DNA from: Cognatundibacterium luofuense
GTDB taxonomy: Bacteria; Pseudomonadota; Gammaproteobacteria; Burkholderiales; Burkholderiaceae_D
Assembly: GCF_018139685.1 (NCBI RefSeq)
Contig: NZ_JAGSPN010000011.1
Span: 1 to 64,000 of the forward strand
Reading direction: 5' to 3'
DNA: 64,000 nucleotides
Positions 54,307 to 64,000 of the stretch are shown one piece after another; within the stretch, counting starts at the first letter, position 1, and each line of letters opens with the position of its first letter. A program made the position numbers and the translations under genes. A model generated the notes under the pieces. The model ran no database searches. It was not told the DNA's origin and worked only from the letters and a program-made list of their open reading frames with translations.

Positions 54307-54900
54307 TCACTTCGATTGATCCATTTTTTCCGTGCTTTCCTTAATCAAAGGCCAGGCTTTTTTCAGGTAATAGAACATCGACCACACGGTCAGCACTGCG
54401 GCGATCAGCAACAACCATGAGCCCAGCAAAGCGCCGTCCAGACCGAATATCAGCTGATCGTAATACAGCAGCATAGGAATCGCCGCCATTTGTGCCGTGG
54501 TCTTAATTTTACCGAGCGAATTCACGGCAACTGACTTGGATGCACCGATCAGCGCCATCCATTCACGCAGCGCGGAAATCGTGATTTCACGGCCAATGAT
54601 AATAAAGGCGATCACGGCATTAACGCGATCCAGTTGTACCAGCACCAGCAGCGCACCGGCCACCATCAGCTTATCTGCAACAGGATCAAGAAAAGCACCA
54701 AACGAGGATGTCTGATTCCAGCGCCGCGCCAGAAATCCGTCAAACCAGTCAGTGACGGCGGCAACAATGAAAACGATCGTTGCAGCAAGTCCTTTGTGAT
54801 ACGACGCCAGCCAGCTTTCCGGCAAGTAAAACACACCAACCACCAGTGGAATCAATGCGACCCGCAACCAGGTCAGCAATATCGGAACATTAAAAGGCAT
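54307..54900 (-). CDS. pgsA: CDP-diacylglycerol-glycerol-3-phosphate 3-phosphatidyltransferase
   Basis: 197-aa membrane enzyme for phosphatidylglycerol phosphate synthesis. The CDP-alcohol phosphotransferase motif reads DWFDGFLARR then GAFLDPVADK, with all key Asp and Gly residues. Several membrane helices. It follows uvrC by 39 nt, a common pair in proteobacteria. Confidence 0.95.
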   Translation of the reverse strand: MPFNVPILLTWLRVALIPLVVGVFYLPESWLASYHKGLAATIVFIVAAVTDWFDGFLARRWNQTSSFGAFLDPVADKLMVAGALLVLVQLDRVNAVIAFIIIGREITISALREWMALIGASKSVAVNSLGKIKTTAQMAAIPMLLYYDQLIFGLDGALLGSWLLLIAAVLTVWSMFYYLKKAWPLIKESTEKMDQSK

Positions 54901-54939
54901 GAGGATTCAACCGAGATATTTTTCCGACATTATATGGGG

Positions 54940-56814
54940 CTAGCGCAATCGCTTGTAGATTTCTTCCGCAAGTTTTCGGGATATCCCCTCAACACCGGAC
55001 AATTCTTCCACACTGGCTGCAGCAACACCTTTCAGTCCAGCGAAGCGCGCCAGCAAGCGCTGACGGCGCTTAGGGCCAACGCCTTCAATCTCTTCCAGCT
55101 GCGACGACTGCCGCGCCTTATCACGTTTGGCACGCATGCCGGTAATAGCGAAGCGGTGCGCCTCATCGCGGATTTGTGCAATCAGCATCAGCGCTGCTGA
55201 TTCTTTCCCAAGCTCAAGCTCCGTTCTGCCATCTGCAAACACCAGCGTTTCCAGGCCGACTTTACGGCCCTCACCTTTGGCAACACCCACAATCAGGCTA
55301 ATGTTCAGACCCAGCTCTTCAAACACTTCACGCGCCACTGTGATCTGACCTTTACCACCATCAACCAGTACCAGATCAGGCATCACCTGATCGCCCTGCT
55401 GCTCGCCGGCTGCCAGCTTTTCATAGCGGCGCGTCAGCACCTGACGCATCGCAGCGTAATCATCGCCTGGCGTAATATCGTGAATATTAAAACGACGGTA
55501 CTCACTGTTTTGCATGGCGTGATGATGGAACACAACGCACGACGCCTGCGTTGCTTCGCCCTGTGTGTGGCTGATGTCAAAGCATTCAATACGCAGCGTT
55601 TCCAGATCATCGGAATCCAGCTGCAGCACTTGGGCCAGCGCCCGTGTTCTGGCTTGCTGAGAGCCCTGTTCAGACAGCAATCGTGCGAGTGCAAGCTGCG
55701 CGCCCTTCACTGCCATTTCCAGCCATAAACGACGCTGCTCCTGCGGCTGCATCACCAATTGAATCTTATGACCGCACTGTTGCATTAATGCCGTCATCAG
55801 CTCCGGCGCATCGAGTTCAATATTGGTAATCAGTACCGAAGGAATCGCCTGATCTGCGTAGTGCTGCGCCAGAAATGCGGCAAGGACTTCCGCTTCAATA
55901 CTCTGATCTGTTGTCCCCTGCACATCATCGACATGCGTCGGAAAATAGGCGCGGTCACCCAGATGCCGCCCGCCACGAACCATCGCCAGATTAACGCAGG
56001 CACGTCCGCCTTCCACCAGAACAGCAATGATGTCGATGTCCGTTGTGCCTGTCGTTTCCATGCTCTGTTGCTGGAGAATTTTCGACAAGGCGGCCATTTG
56101 GTTACGTACCACTGCAGCTTGTTCAAATTCCAGTTTTTCTGCATGCTGCATCATGCGGGCTTCTAAGGCATGCAACACTTCATGCTGGCGTCCGCGCAAA
56201 AACCCGCTGGCATGCCGAACATCTTCCTGATACTGCTCCGGCGTAATCAGTCCGACACAAGGGCCGCTGCAACGCTGGATCTGATGCAACAGACAAGGAC
56301 GGGTGCGGTTATGAAACACACTGTCTTCACAAGTGCGTAATAAGAAAACTTTTTGCAGAATCTGCATAGACTCACGTACAGCCCACGCCGACGGAAACGG
56401 CCCGAAATACTGATGCTTGCGATCTACACCACCGCGGTAATAACTGATACGCGGCGTCGCATCGCCGGAAATACGCAGATACGGATAGGACTTATCGTCG
56501 CGGAATAAAATGTTATAGCGCGGCTTCAGCGCTTTAATGAGATTGTTTTCAAGAATCAGCGCTTCCGCTTCGGTACGGGTAACCGTCGTTTCGAGACGCG
56601 CAATGCGTGCCACCATCATTGCGATACGCGGACTGGAAAGGGTCTTCTGAAAATAAGAGCTGACTCGCTTCTTCAGGTCTTTGGCTTTACCAACATAAAG
56701 CACTTGATCCTGTGCATCAAAATACCGGTAAACGCCGGGCAAATGCGGCAACTGACTCACCGCATCACTGACTTGCTGCCGGATATCCGGCCCTACACTG
56801 TCATTCATGTCCAT
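54940..56814 (-). CDS. uvrC: Excinuclease ABC subunit C
   Basis: 625 aa from ATG 56814 (56808 is also possible; a longer frame reaches 56829). GIY-YIG nuclease domain with LPGVYRYF and [17 protein letters not shown] motif [18 protein letters not shown], RNase H-like C-terminal nuclease with VDGGKGQI and a tandem helix-hairpin-helix end. It makes both incisions in nucleotide excision repair. The start overlaps the 3' end of acpS. Confidence 0.95.
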   Translation of the reverse strand: MDMNDSVGPDIRQQVSDAVSQLPHLPGVYRYFDAQDQVLYVGKAKDLKKRVSSYFQKTLSSPRIAMMVARIARLETTVTRTEAEALILENNLIKALKPRYNILFRDDKSYPYLRISGDATPRISYYRGGVDRKHQYFGPFPSAWAVRESMQILQKVFLLRTCEDSVFHNRTRPCLLHQIQRCSGPCVGLITPEQYQEDVRHASGFLRGRQHEVLHALEARMMQHAEKLEFEQAAVVRNQMAALSKILQQQSMETTGTTDIDIIAVLVEGGRACVNLAMVRGGRHLGDRAYFPTHVDDVQGTTDQSIEAEVLAAFLAQHYADQAIPSVLITNIELDAPELMTALMQQCGHKIQLVMQPQEQRRLWLEMAVKGAQLALARLLSEQGSQQARTRALAQVLQLDSDDLETLRIECFDISHTQGEATQASCVVFHHHAMQNSEYRRFNIHDITPGDDYAAMRQVLTRRYEKLAAGEQQGDQVMPDLVLVDGGKGQITVAREVFEELGLNISLIVGVAKGEGRKVGLETLVFADGRTELELGKESAALMLIAQIRDEAHRFAITGMRAKRDKARQSSQLEEIEGVGPKRRQRLLARFAGLKGVAAASVEELSGVEGISRKLAEEIYKRLR

Positions 56815-57208
56815 GACTGACAGTCTCAATAATCACAAATGCCACTGCGTATTCACGCTCATCGCTGAGCGAAACATGCGCACGCCAGCCACGTTCAGCC
56901 ATCGCGGATTTCAACGGTTCACCGTAATGCAATTCCGGCTTACCTGATGCACCCGAAACGGTCTGCACATTACGTAAGGTCACAGGGTCACTGACGCCAG
57001 TGCCAAAGGCTTTGCCAAATGCTTCTTTCACTGCAAACCGTGTTGCTAAAAACCGTATTGCGCGGGCAGCAGATTGCGCCCGCCTTACTTCAAAGACAGG
57101 CCACTCCAGATCGCCCAGCACCTTGCGGGCAAAAGCGTCGCCATGACGCTGCAAAGCCTGTTCAATACGTACAATACGGACGATGTCGTTACCGATACCC
57201 GCAATCAC
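56801..57208 (-). CDS. acpS: Holo-acyl-carrier-protein synthase
   Basis: 135 aa from a GTG start overlapping the previous stop (GTGA). [16 protein letters not shown] carries the Mg-binding Asp, and [15 protein letters not shown] is the second signature. It adds 4'-phosphopantetheine to ACP. Confidence 0.94.
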   Translation of the reverse strand: MIAGIGNDIVRIVRIEQALQRHGDAFARKVLGDLEWPVFEVRRAQSAARAIRFLATRFAVKEAFGKAFGTGVSDPVTLRNVQTVSGASGKPELHYGEPLKSAMAERGWRAHVSLSDEREYAVAFVIIETVSHGHE

Positions 57209-57720
57209 AGGCCTCTCCTCTGCAGAGATTCAGCCCTTATCTTAGCGACGCTTGCGCACATATCGCGAACAGCTTTGACAACACCTTCTTTCAGGCAAGC
57301 CTGTGCTAGCCCGGCAGAAAACAAAATCTGCTGTACCTGCATTGATGCTGCCAGCACCGGCAAATCCTCAGTACGCGCAACTTCAAACCAGACCGGCACA
57401 TTTGCTGAGGCAAACCCCTGCAGGTGGTCATGCAATGCACGCGCGTCTGTCAGCATCCCCGCAGACAAAATCAACTGACGACCGACCTGCATTTCACCGG
57501 AAACCGGCAGCACAGTCGCGAGCACATCATCACCAGAAATCACTTCGCAATAAGGCGCATGAATGACGCAACCCGTATCATTCAACACCGTATCGATACC
57601 GGCTTCAGCGAGCATGCAGGTCAGTTGCGTCATAAAGGCAGCATCTGCTACAGCGCATTCAGGGACAAAAGCGGACAAACGTACTGCCAGTCGCGGCAAA
57701 AAAGTAAAATTCTGAATCAT
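57205..57720 (-). CDS. Unrecognised protein between recO and acpS
   Basis: 171 aa, start ATG overlapping the recO stop (ATGA) and stop overlapping acpS (GTGA), so it is clearly translated in the operon. Related genomes as I know them carry pdxJ here, but I find no PdxJ motif. It has alternating hydrophobic strands and helices (VPVWFEVARTEDLPVLAA, QQILFSAGLAQACLKEGV) that could be part of an alpha/beta barrel. It may be a degenerate or very divergent PdxJ relative, or an unrelated protein. Confidence 0.6.
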   Translation of the reverse strand: MIQNFTFLPRLAVRLSAFVPECAVADAAFMTQLTCMLAEAGIDTVLNDTGCVIHAPYCEVISGDDVLATVLPVSGEMQVGRQLILSAGMLTDARALHDHLQGFASANVPVWFEVARTEDLPVLAASMQVQQILFSAGLAQACLKEGVVKAVRDMCASVAKIRAESLQRRGL

Positions 57721-58526
57721 GATAAATTCTGTAAATCAATTAACAGCTGGCGCGTATTCAGCACGGCACCATGCAAGTGGTGTTGCAGCAGCGAACGTAT
57801 TAAAAGTTTACTTTGAATCTGAATCTGTTGCTCGCGGAAGTCTCCTTCGTGCATCGCAAGCAGGCACGCGCCGGAAACCACTGGCAAATGCTCCTGATGC
57901 TGCGCCGGGCGCACGCCCGCATCAGGATCAAGCACATAAGCGAGCTCAGGAACCACACTCATACGGCTGCCACTGCAAAAGCGTAAATCGCCCAGCAAGC
58001 CAGCTTCTTTCAGCAGCACAAGCTCAAACTGACGCAATACCAGCGCCACAGGCTCACCGTGTGCCAGTTGATTTAAGGTAGAAACATATTGCTGGAATAA
58101 AGCCGGATGCGGATCATCGCGCACCAGCAATTTGAGCATCAGCTCATTCAGATAAAAGCCGCACACCAGTGCAGACTTTTCAAGGGGGAACATACCGCCT
58201 ACCCAGTCAGCCTGCGTCAGATTTTTCAGATCCTGTTTACCGGTCCAACTCAATTGCAGCGGCTGAAAAGTTTGCAATACACTGCGCAGTTGTGAATACG
58301 GACGCTTGGCACCTTTTGCGATCAGCGCGATGCGTCCGCAATCCCGTGTCAGCACATCAATGACGAGACTGGTCTCTTTATAGGGGCGACTGTGAAGCAC
58401 AAAACCCGGCTGCGTCAGCACTTTTCTCTGAACAGCCGATCGCGGAATAGCAGTTGCAGGCACGGACGGCGATTCTGCCAGCCATTCCGCAAGCTCGTCG
58501 TCATCCAGCGGAACACTGCCGGTCAT
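57717..58526 (-). CDS. recO: DNA repair protein RecO
   Basis: 269 aa. The OB-fold domain has GFVLHSRPYKETSLVIDVLT and GRIALIAKGAKRPYSQLR, followed by the helical C-terminal domain. About 30 residues at the N-terminus (acidic, DDDELAEWLAE) precede the usual start. It works in RecFOR recombination. 5 nt after era. Confidence 0.93.
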   Translation of the reverse strand: MTGSVPLDDDELAEWLAESPSVPATAIPRSAVQRKVLTQPGFVLHSRPYKETSLVIDVLTRDCGRIALIAKGAKRPYSQLRSVLQTFQPLQLSWTGKQDLKNLTQADWVGGMFPLEKSALVCGFYLNELMLKLLVRDDPHPALFQQYVSTLNQLAHGEPVALVLRQFELVLLKEAGLLGDLRFCSGSRMSVVPELAYVLDPDAGVRPAQHQEHLPVVSGACLLAMHEGDFREQQIQIQSKLLIRSLLQHHLHGAVLNTRQLLIDLQNLS

Positions 58527-58531
58527 GGTTT

Positions 58532-59434
58532 TTATTCGTAGCCGTAAGCGCGCAGGCCAGCTTCATTGTCCGCCCAGCCTGATTTCACTTTCACCCAGAC
58601 TTCCAGATACACTTTGCCACCAAACAGTTTTTCCATATCGATACGGGACTGAGTGGAAATCTCTTTCAGGCGCGCACCTTTGTGACCAATCAGCATGGCT
58701 TTGTGACTGTCACGATCCACCAGAATCGCAACGAATACACGACGCAAATCACCTTCCTGCTCGAATTTCTCAATGATGACAGTGCTCGTATACGGCAGCT
58801 CATCACCGACAAAGCGGAATACTTTTTCCCGCACGATTTCGGCTGCCAAGAATTTCTCGCTGCGATCGGTAATATCATCTTCACCGAACATCGGCGGATT
58901 TTCCGGAAGGAAATCGCGCACGACACTCTCCAGACGATCCAGCTGGAAACGCTGCTTCGCTGAAACAGGGACAACTGCCTTGAATTCAAATGCATCGGCA
59001 ACCTGACGTGCAAACGGCATCAGTACAGCCTTATCTTTCATGCGGTCTGCTTTGTTGATAACGAGAATGCATGGCACATTTTTTGGCAGCAGCTCAATGA
59101 CCTGCCGGTCGGCATCACCAAATGTACCCGCTTCAACAATATAAAGAACCACATCCACCGCAGTCAGCGTCGTCGTTACGGTACGGTTCAGCGTGCGGTT
59201 CAGTGCGTTCGAATGGCGGGTCTGAAATCCGGGTGTATCAATGTAGACAAACTGCGTTTGTTCTTTGGTCTGAACACCGGTGATACGGTGACGGGTAGTT
59301 TGCGCCTTACGCGATGTAATGCTGACTTTTGCACCAATCAACTGATTCATCAGCGTGGATTTGCCAACATTCGGACGACCGACAATAGCAATATACCCGC
59401 ATCGGAATCCGGGATTTTCTGTTATTTCCTGCAT
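58532..59434 (-). CDS. era: Ribosome-assembly GTPase Era
   Basis: 300 aa. G1 [10 protein letters not shown]2 region [10 protein letters not shown]3 DTPGFQ, G4 NKADRM, and a C-terminal KH domain with [16 protein letters not shown]. It binds the 3' end of 16S rRNA. Downstream of rnc as in most proteobacteria. Confidence 0.97.
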   Translation of the reverse strand: MQEITENPGFRCGYIAIVGRPNVGKSTLMNQLIGAKVSITSRKAQTTRHRITGVQTKEQTQFVYIDTPGFQTRHSNALNRTLNRTVTTTLTAVDVVLYIVEAGTFGDADRQVIELLPKNVPCILVINKADRMKDKAVLMPFARQVADAFEFKAVVPVSAKQRFQLDRLESVVRDFLPENPPMFGEDDITDRSEKFLAAEIVREKVFRFVGDELPYTSTVIIEKFEQEGDLRRVFVAILVDRDSHKAMLIGHKGARLKEISTQSRIDMEKLFGGKVYLEVWVKVKSGWADNEAGLRAYGYE

Positions 59435-59442
59435 GGGTATAC

Positions 59443-60234
59443 CTATTCAGATTGAGTTGTATGGTCTGCACCGGCCTGTGGCTCCGGTTGAACAGTTCCA
59501 ATGCCCGCCAGTTTCATTTGCGGGCTGCGTGCACGGGATTTCCTGGCAGCGGGTGTTTTTGCCAGCGTCGCAATCGCTGTTTCCAGCGCCAGTTTCGCTG
59601 CTGCCTGCTCACCGGCGCGACGACTGCCACCTGTACCGAATACCTGAATATCCAGTTTAGGCACCAGACACTCAATTTCAAATTCCTGATTATGGGCAGC
59701 ACCGTGTGTTGCTACGACATTGTATTGAGGCAAGGCGATTTTTTTACTTTGCAGAAATTCCTGCAGCAAAGTTTTAGCATCTTTACCCAGTGTAGACGGA
59801 TCGACCGAAGTCAGCACTGGCTGATATAAAGCCACAATCACTACTTTTGCCGCATCAAAACCTGCATCAAGGTAGATCGCACCGAACAATGCCTCAAGCG
59901 TATCAGCCAGAATCGAAGGACGACGAAAACCACCAGACTTCAGCTCACCTTCACCAAGACGGAGAAACTGCGATAACTCGAGCCGCTGGGCAATTTCGAA
60001 CAACGATTGTTGTTTGACCAGATTTGCCCGGACGCGCGATAAATCGCCTTCGTCGATATCAGCAAAACTTTCAAATAACAATGCTGCAACCACACAATTG
60101 AGCACCGAATCCCCAAGGAATTCAAGGCGCTCATTATGGGTACCGCTGTGACTGCGGTGTGTTAATGCCTGCTGCAATAAAGCGGGGTTACTGAACTGGT
60201 GCCCCAGTCTCTTTTGCAATACTTGTAAATTCAT
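59443..60234 (-). CDS. rnc: Ribonuclease III
   Basis: 263 aa. Catalytic motif [13 protein letters not shown], second acidic cluster [18 protein letters not shown], and a double-stranded-RNA-binding domain at about 155-225. A Pro/Ala/Gln-rich C-terminal tail of about 35 residues is extra. Confidence 0.96.
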   Translation of the reverse strand: MNLQVLQKRLGHQFSNPALLQQALTHRSHSGTHNERLEFLGDSVLNCVVAALLFESFADIDEGDLSRVRANLVKQQSLFEIAQRLELSQFLRLGEGELKSGGFRRPSILADTLEALFGAIYLDAGFDAAKVVIVALYQPVLTSVDPSTLGKDAKTLLQEFLQSKKIALPQYNVVATHGAAHNQEFEIECLVPKLDIQVFGTGGSRRAGEQAAAKLALETAIATLAKTPAARKSRARSPQMKLAGIGTVQPEPQAGADHTTQSE

Positions 60235-60246
60235 ATTTTATTTCGC

Positions 60247-60648
60247 TTACTCCGGCTTTTTAGCAACAACACCGGAACGGGCTGTAGTTCCCTCATACTC
60301 GAGCAATAAACTGGCAGGTCCCACCAAAGGAATCTTTTTCTGATAGGAAAAGCTCACTTCCATGCCATCATCACCCTTCGTGAATTGCAGGTCTTTACCT
60401 GCAATCGATGTGATATAGCCAACTTCTGCCTGCTTATCAAATGCCACCTGCACTTCACGTGGCGTACTTGCACCATTTTTTGCGGCAACGATCGCTTTTT
60501 TAATCGAGCTGTACTCAATAGCTGTAGGAACAACTTTCATCGCTACCATGGCAAGCACAACCAGAACACCAAGCGACAAAACTAATCCAACCAGCGAAAG
60601 ACCTTGCTGACGGGACTTCAGTTTCAATGCATTTTTGCTCATCATCAT
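60247..60648 (-). CDS. DUF4845 membrane-anchored protein
   Basis: 133 aa with a single N-terminal membrane helix (QQGLSLVGLVLSLGVLVVL) like a pseudopilin and a small periplasmic domain. It occupies the lepB-rnc slot typical of DUF4845 proteins in beta- and gammaproteobacteria. The start could be any of three adjacent Met codons; function unknown. Confidence 0.85.
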   Translation of the reverse strand: MMMSKNALKLKSRQQGLSLVGLVLSLGVLVVLAMVAMKVVPTAIEYSSIKKAIVAAKNGASTPREVQVAFDKQAEVGYITSIAGKDLQFTKGDDGMEVSFSYQKKIPLVGPASLLLEYEGTTARSGVVAKKPE

Positions 60649-60663
60649 TGTCCTTTGCTTAAA

Positions 60664-61572
60664 TTACTGGAAACTGCCAATACGACGGATATTACCGAGA
60701 TTCATCCAGATAAAAAACGCTTTACCAACAATATTTTCATCCGGTACAAATCCCCAGTAGCGGCTATCTGCACTACGGTCACGATTATCACCCATCATAA
60801 AATACTGCCCCTGCGGCACAGTACAGGTGAAACCTTCGTTATCGTATACACAGTTTTCACGTCCCGGAAACTTCATCGGTTTTTCAACCCAAACCGGAGA
60901 ATCATCATTATTCAGAATATGGTGCTGAACACCGAGCAAATTTTCTCTGAACTGTCTGGAATACTCCAGATTATTGTCACCCAGAAAATCCTGGAGTGGC
61001 TCATAAGAGGCGAGCTTCCCGTTGATGGTCAGTCGCTTATTTTTGTATTCAACTTTATCGCCTGGAACACCGACAACGCGCTTGATGTAGTCAACCTGAG
61101 GGTCCATCGGATATTTGAATACCATGACATCGCCGCGCTGCGGTTGCCCAATCTCAATAACTTTTTTATTGATCACCGGCAGGCGAATGCCGTATGTAAA
61201 TTTATTCACCAGAATAAGGTCGCCAACAAACAAGGTTGGCAGCATTGAGCCTGACGGGATCTTAAATGGTTCAAACAAGAATGAACGCAATACGAAAACC
61301 AGCAAAATTACAGGAAAAAAGCTACCTGAGTATTCAATCCAGACTGGCTGACGCAGAAGACTTGACGCAATTTCTTCGCGTTTATTGGTATCCATTCGAA
61401 CACCATCCGCCGCCAGCTTTGCTTCGCGCTGATCATATTCAGCAAGCGCTTTTTCCGCAGCTTCACGCCTCTTTTTTGAAAGAACGAATAAATCGAGCGT
61501 CCAGATAACGCCTGTCACTACCGTCAGTATCAGTAAAATCAGTGCAAAATTTGTCAGTAAAGACTGAAACAT
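60664..61572 (-). CDS. lepB: Signal peptidase I
   Basis: 302 aa with N-terminal membrane helices at about 5-25 and 80-97. Box B PSGSMLPTL carries the catalytic Ser, and box D DYIKRVVGVPGDKVEY carries the catalytic Lys; box E GDNRDRSADSRYWGFV is present. Its start overlaps the lepA stop (TAATG). Confidence 0.96.
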   Translation of the reverse strand: MFQSLLTNFALILLILTVVTGVIWTLDLFVLSKKRREAAEKALAEYDQREAKLAADGVRMDTNKREEIASSLLRQPVWIEYSGSFFPVILLVFVLRSFLFEPFKIPSGSMLPTLFVGDLILVNKFTYGIRLPVINKKVIEIGQPQRGDVMVFKYPMDPQVDYIKRVVGVPGDKVEYKNKRLTINGKLASYEPLQDFLGDNNLEYSRQFRENLLGVQHHILNNDDSPVWVEKPMKFPGRENCVYDNEGFTCTVPQGQYFMMGDNRDRSADSRYWGFVPDENIVGKAFFIWMNLGNIRRIGSFQ

Positions 61573-63365
61573 TATTTTTCTTCCACCTGTAAGATTGCAA
61601 GGAATGCTTCCTGCGGTACTTCAACGGAACCCACTTGTTTCATCCGTTTTTTACCAGCCTTTTGCTTCTCAAGCAATTTACGCTTACGGCTGATATCGCC
61701 GCCATAACATTTGGCCAGAACATTTTTACGCATCGCTTTGACGTTTTCACGAGCAATGATATTGGATCCGATTGCGGCCTGAATGGCGACATCAAACATC
61801 TGACGCGGAATCAGTTCACGCATTTTCGCTGCTACCGCACGTCCGCGATACTGACTGTTGGCGCGGTGAACGATAATCGCCAATGCATCAACTTTTTCGC
61901 TGTTGATCAGCATGTCGACTTTCACAACATCAGCATGGCGATATTCTTTGAATTCGTAATCCATGGATGCATATCCGCGCGAAATCGATTTCAAACGATC
62001 AAAGAAATCCAGCACGATTTCAGCCATTGGCAAATCATAAGTGAGCTTCACTTGCCGGCCGTGGTACGCCATATCCATCTGAACACCACGCTTCTGAGTA
62101 CACAGGGTAATCACTGCCCCTACGTACTCTTGTGGCATATACAAATTGACTGAAACAATCGGTTCACGGATTTCTTCAACTTTAGATGGATCAGGCATCT
62201 TTGCCGGATTATCGACCTGAATAATCGATCCGTCAGCCATCACAACCTCATAAACCACTGTCGGAGCAGTTGTAATGAGATCCATGTCGAATTCGCGCTC
62301 AAGTCGTTCCTGCACAATTTCCATATGCAGTAAGCCCAAGAAGCCACAGCGGAAACCGAAGCCCAGCGCCTGAGAAACTTCCGGCTCAAACATCAGCGCC
62401 GCATCATTCAGCTTCAGTTTTTCCAGAGATTCACGCAGCGCGTCGTACTGGTTTGCCTCAACCGGGAATAAACCTGCAAACACCTGTGGCTGAATTTCTT
62501 TAAAACCAGGCAATGGTTCTTTTGCTTTATTTGCTACCGTCGTAATCGTATCACCGACTTTGGCTGCTTTCAGCTCCTTGATGCCAGCAATAATGAAACC
62601 CACCTGACCTGCCACCAGAGAGTCGCGGGACAACGACTTCGGCGTAAATACACCAACACTCTCAACCAGATGCTGAGCCTCAGTCGCCATCAGCAGAATT
62701 TTGTCTTTCGGACGCAGCGTGCCGTTAACAATACGTACCAGCATCACGACACCAACGTAATTATCAAACCACGAATCGATAATTAAGGCCTGCAGCGGTG
62801 CAGACGGATCACCCTCCGGGGCTGGCACTTTTGCAATCAGCGACTCAAGAACATCTGCCACGCCCAGACCGGTTTTTGCGGAGCAATGCACTGCATCCGT
62901 CGCATCAATACCGATAACATCCTCAATTTCTTTTGTCGCGTTATCCGGGTCAGCTGAAGGCAAGTCGATTTTATTCAGAACCGGTACGACTTCCACACCC
63001 AGATCAATTGCCGTGTAGCAGTTTGCAACTGTCTGCGCCTCAACACCCTGCGATGCATCGACGACCAACAGCGCTCCTTCACAAGCAGACAAAGAGCGGC
63101 TCACCTCATAACTGAAGTCAACGTGCCCTGGGGTATCAATCAGATTCAGATTGTAAACTTTACCGTCTTTGGCCTTGTAATTCAGCGCAGCTGTTTGCGC
63201 TTTAATCGTAATACCGCGCTCACGCTCGATATCCATCGAATCCAGCACCTGTGCTTCCATTTCACGGTCAGAAAGTCCGCCGCACAACTGAATAATACGA
63301 TCAGCCAGGGTAGATTTACCGTGGTCGATATGAGCAATAATAGAAAAATTCCGGATGTTATTCAT
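61572..63365 (-). CDS. lepA: Elongation factor 4 (LepA)
   Basis: 597 aa, the normal length, from ATG 63365; a TTG 15 nt earlier is less likely. GTPase motifs [18 protein letters not shown] and [10 protein letters not shown], then EF-G-like domains and the LepA C-terminal domain with [20 protein letters not shown]. First gene of the lepA-lepB-DUF4845-rnc-era-recO-x-acpS-uvrC-pgsA run. Confidence 0.97.
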   Translation of the reverse strand: MNNIRNFSIIAHIDHGKSTLADRIIQLCGGLSDREMEAQVLDSMDIERERGITIKAQTAALNYKAKDGKVYNLNLIDTPGHVDFSYEVSRSLSACEGALLVVDASQGVEAQTVANCYTAIDLGVEVVPVLNKIDLPSADPDNATKEIEDVIGIDATDAVHCSAKTGLGVADVLESLIAKVPAPEGDPSAPLQALIIDSWFDNYVGVVMLVRIVNGTLRPKDKILLMATEAQHLVESVGVFTPKSLSRDSLVAGQVGFIIAGIKELKAAKVGDTITTVANKAKEPLPGFKEIQPQVFAGLFPVEANQYDALRESLEKLKLNDAALMFEPEVSQALGFGFRCGFLGLLHMEIVQERLEREFDMDLITTAPTVVYEVVMADGSIIQVDNPAKMPDPSKVEEIREPIVSVNLYMPQEYVGAVITLCTQKRGVQMDMAYHGRQVKLTYDLPMAEIVLDFFDRLKSISRGYASMDYEFKEYRHADVVKVDMLINSEKVDALAIIVHRANSQYRGRAVAAKMRELIPRQMFDVAIQAAIGSNIIARENVKAMRKNVLAKCYGGDISRKRKLLEKQKAGKKRMKQVGSVEVPQEAFLAILQVEEK

Positions 63366-63407
63366 TGGGTAACAATTCAATTCGAAAGCACAGCAAAAAC
63401 CGGCTAA

Positions 63408-63450
63408 AAAAAAGCGCTCCGGTCTGGGCTCAATCCCAGGCGGGCGCCTG
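63408..63450 (-). terminator. Terminator between truA and lepA
   Basis: On the minus strand a GCGC...GCCTGGG / CCCAG...GCGC imperfect stem followed by eight T residues. It ends the truA transcript ahead of the lepA operon. Confidence 0.75.
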
Positions 63451-63521
63451 CCAGTCTTTTTTGCAAAGCGTCATTTTACCGGATTTCGAGTCAGAAATCC
63501 GTGATTAGTCCGAGAATCCAC

Positions 63522-63998
63522 TCAGTCGGCGGGCAAAAACGACAAGAATCCCGGTAGCAATATTTGTTTCTGCTGAGGCAACTGCCAGACCGGATCGTAT
63601 TCAATGTGCGCAAGATACAAGCCATCCGGCATAAAGGTAGGTGCAGCCAAGCTTCGGTCCTTTGCCTCCAGCAACTCATGCATCCATTCCGGCTCACGCT
63701 TACCTGTACCGACAAACACCAGTGAGCCCACAATATTCCTGACCATATGATGAAGGAATGCACTCGCCTTCAGCGTAAAAATAAACATATCGCCATGCTG
63801 CCGGATATCAATACTGTACATATGCTTAACCGGCGATTTCGCCTGACATTCCGCAGCACGGAATGCTGAAAAGTCATGTTCGCCAAGCAAATATGCTGCG
63901 CCCGCCTGCATTTTTTCCAAATTCAGTTCACGAAACACCCAGCCTGCCCTGCCCCCCCATAAAGGGGACCGAATCTTATTATTATGCAGAACATAATG
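63522..63998 (-). CDS. truA: tRNA pseudouridine synthase A, C-terminal part
   Basis: The frame stays open to the window edge: upstream of GTG 63938 it continues with HYVLHNNKIRSPLWGG and RAGWVFRELNL, matching TruA, so the true start lies beyond the window and GTG 63938 is internal. LLGEHDFSAFRAAECQAKSP and FLHHMVRNIVGSLVFVGTGK are diagnostic. TruA makes pseudouridine at tRNA positions 38-40. The catalytic Asp region is outside the window. Confidence 0.93.
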   Translation of the reverse strand, partial: HYVLHNNKIRSPLWGGRAGWVFRELNLEKMQAGAAYLLGEHDFSAFRAAECQAKSPVKHMYSIDIRQHGDMFIFTLKASAFLHHMVRNIVGSLVFVGTGKREPEWMHELLEAKDRSLAAPTFMPDGLYLAHIEYDPVWQLPQQKQILLPGFLSFLPAD

Positions 63999-64000
63999 AT

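Overview
The window reads as a chromosomal segment of a motile betaproteobacterium in the Burkholderiales, most likely Oxalobacteraceae or a close relative. This rests on protein types and gene orders: iscRSUA-hscBA-fdx; flgBCDEFGHIJKL divergent from flgA and flgMN; flhBAFG-fliA-motCD; lepA-lepB-DUF4845-rnc-era-recO-(x)-acpS. Base composition looks close to half GC. I cannot name the species.

Layout. 1-191: C-terminus of a family 7 aldehyde dehydrogenase. 537-5878: complete Isc iron-sulfur assembly operon. 6115-7725: orphan sensor histidine kinase. 7875-10544: thyA-folA followed closely by a DUF4337 membrane protein and a MipA-type porin. 10788-13043: basic amino acid decarboxylase. 13393-14364: PilZ/YcgR-like protein. 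14742-17056: dcd, an XdhC-family protein and a DnaQ-type exonuclease, all on the minus strand. 17223-21390: MFS transporter, OPT oligopeptide transporter and a small acidic protein. 21701-42573: two large flagellar clusters, with a perfect sigma-28 promoter before flgM and a shared GGGG-N5-CCCC palindrome upstream of both flgB and flhB. 42574-45366: accessory stretch with a double-glycine bacteriocin-like peptide, a methyltransferase and a cyclase-family hydrolase. 45623-53630: an 8 kb integrative element in the 3' end of tRNA-Leu(UAA). 53611-54257: tRNA-Leu, tRNA-Cys and four tandem tRNA-Gly(GCC). 54307-63998: minus-strand housekeeping cluster from pgsA and uvrC up to lepA, and the C-terminal part of truA running off the window.

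The integrative element resembles P4-type satellites in logic. It has a tyrosine integrase next to the tRNA, an AlpA-like regulator, several small unknown genes and a large PriCT_2/Toprim/DUF927 primase-helicase. Two clusters of GGTGTAAC iterons lie at opposite ends of the replication module. It carries no capsid, terminase or conjugation genes that I can see. Its ends carry a 33-bp subterminal direct repeat, and each att side has its own terminator for the tRNA operon.

The most unusual chromosome-wide signal is a dispersed intergenic repeat of about 85-130 bp with at least six copies in the window. Four copies share a core around CGGACTTTCTGCCGACG and all four lie between convergent transcription units. 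Two more divergent copies flank the bacteriocin/methyltransferase island. Other points of interest: an unrecognised 171-aa protein between recO and acpS, where relatives usually carry pdxJ; a FlhG with most of its Walker A glycines lost; a FlgK enlarged by duplicated modules; and 10-bp-phased TCATGS repeats upstream of an element gene.
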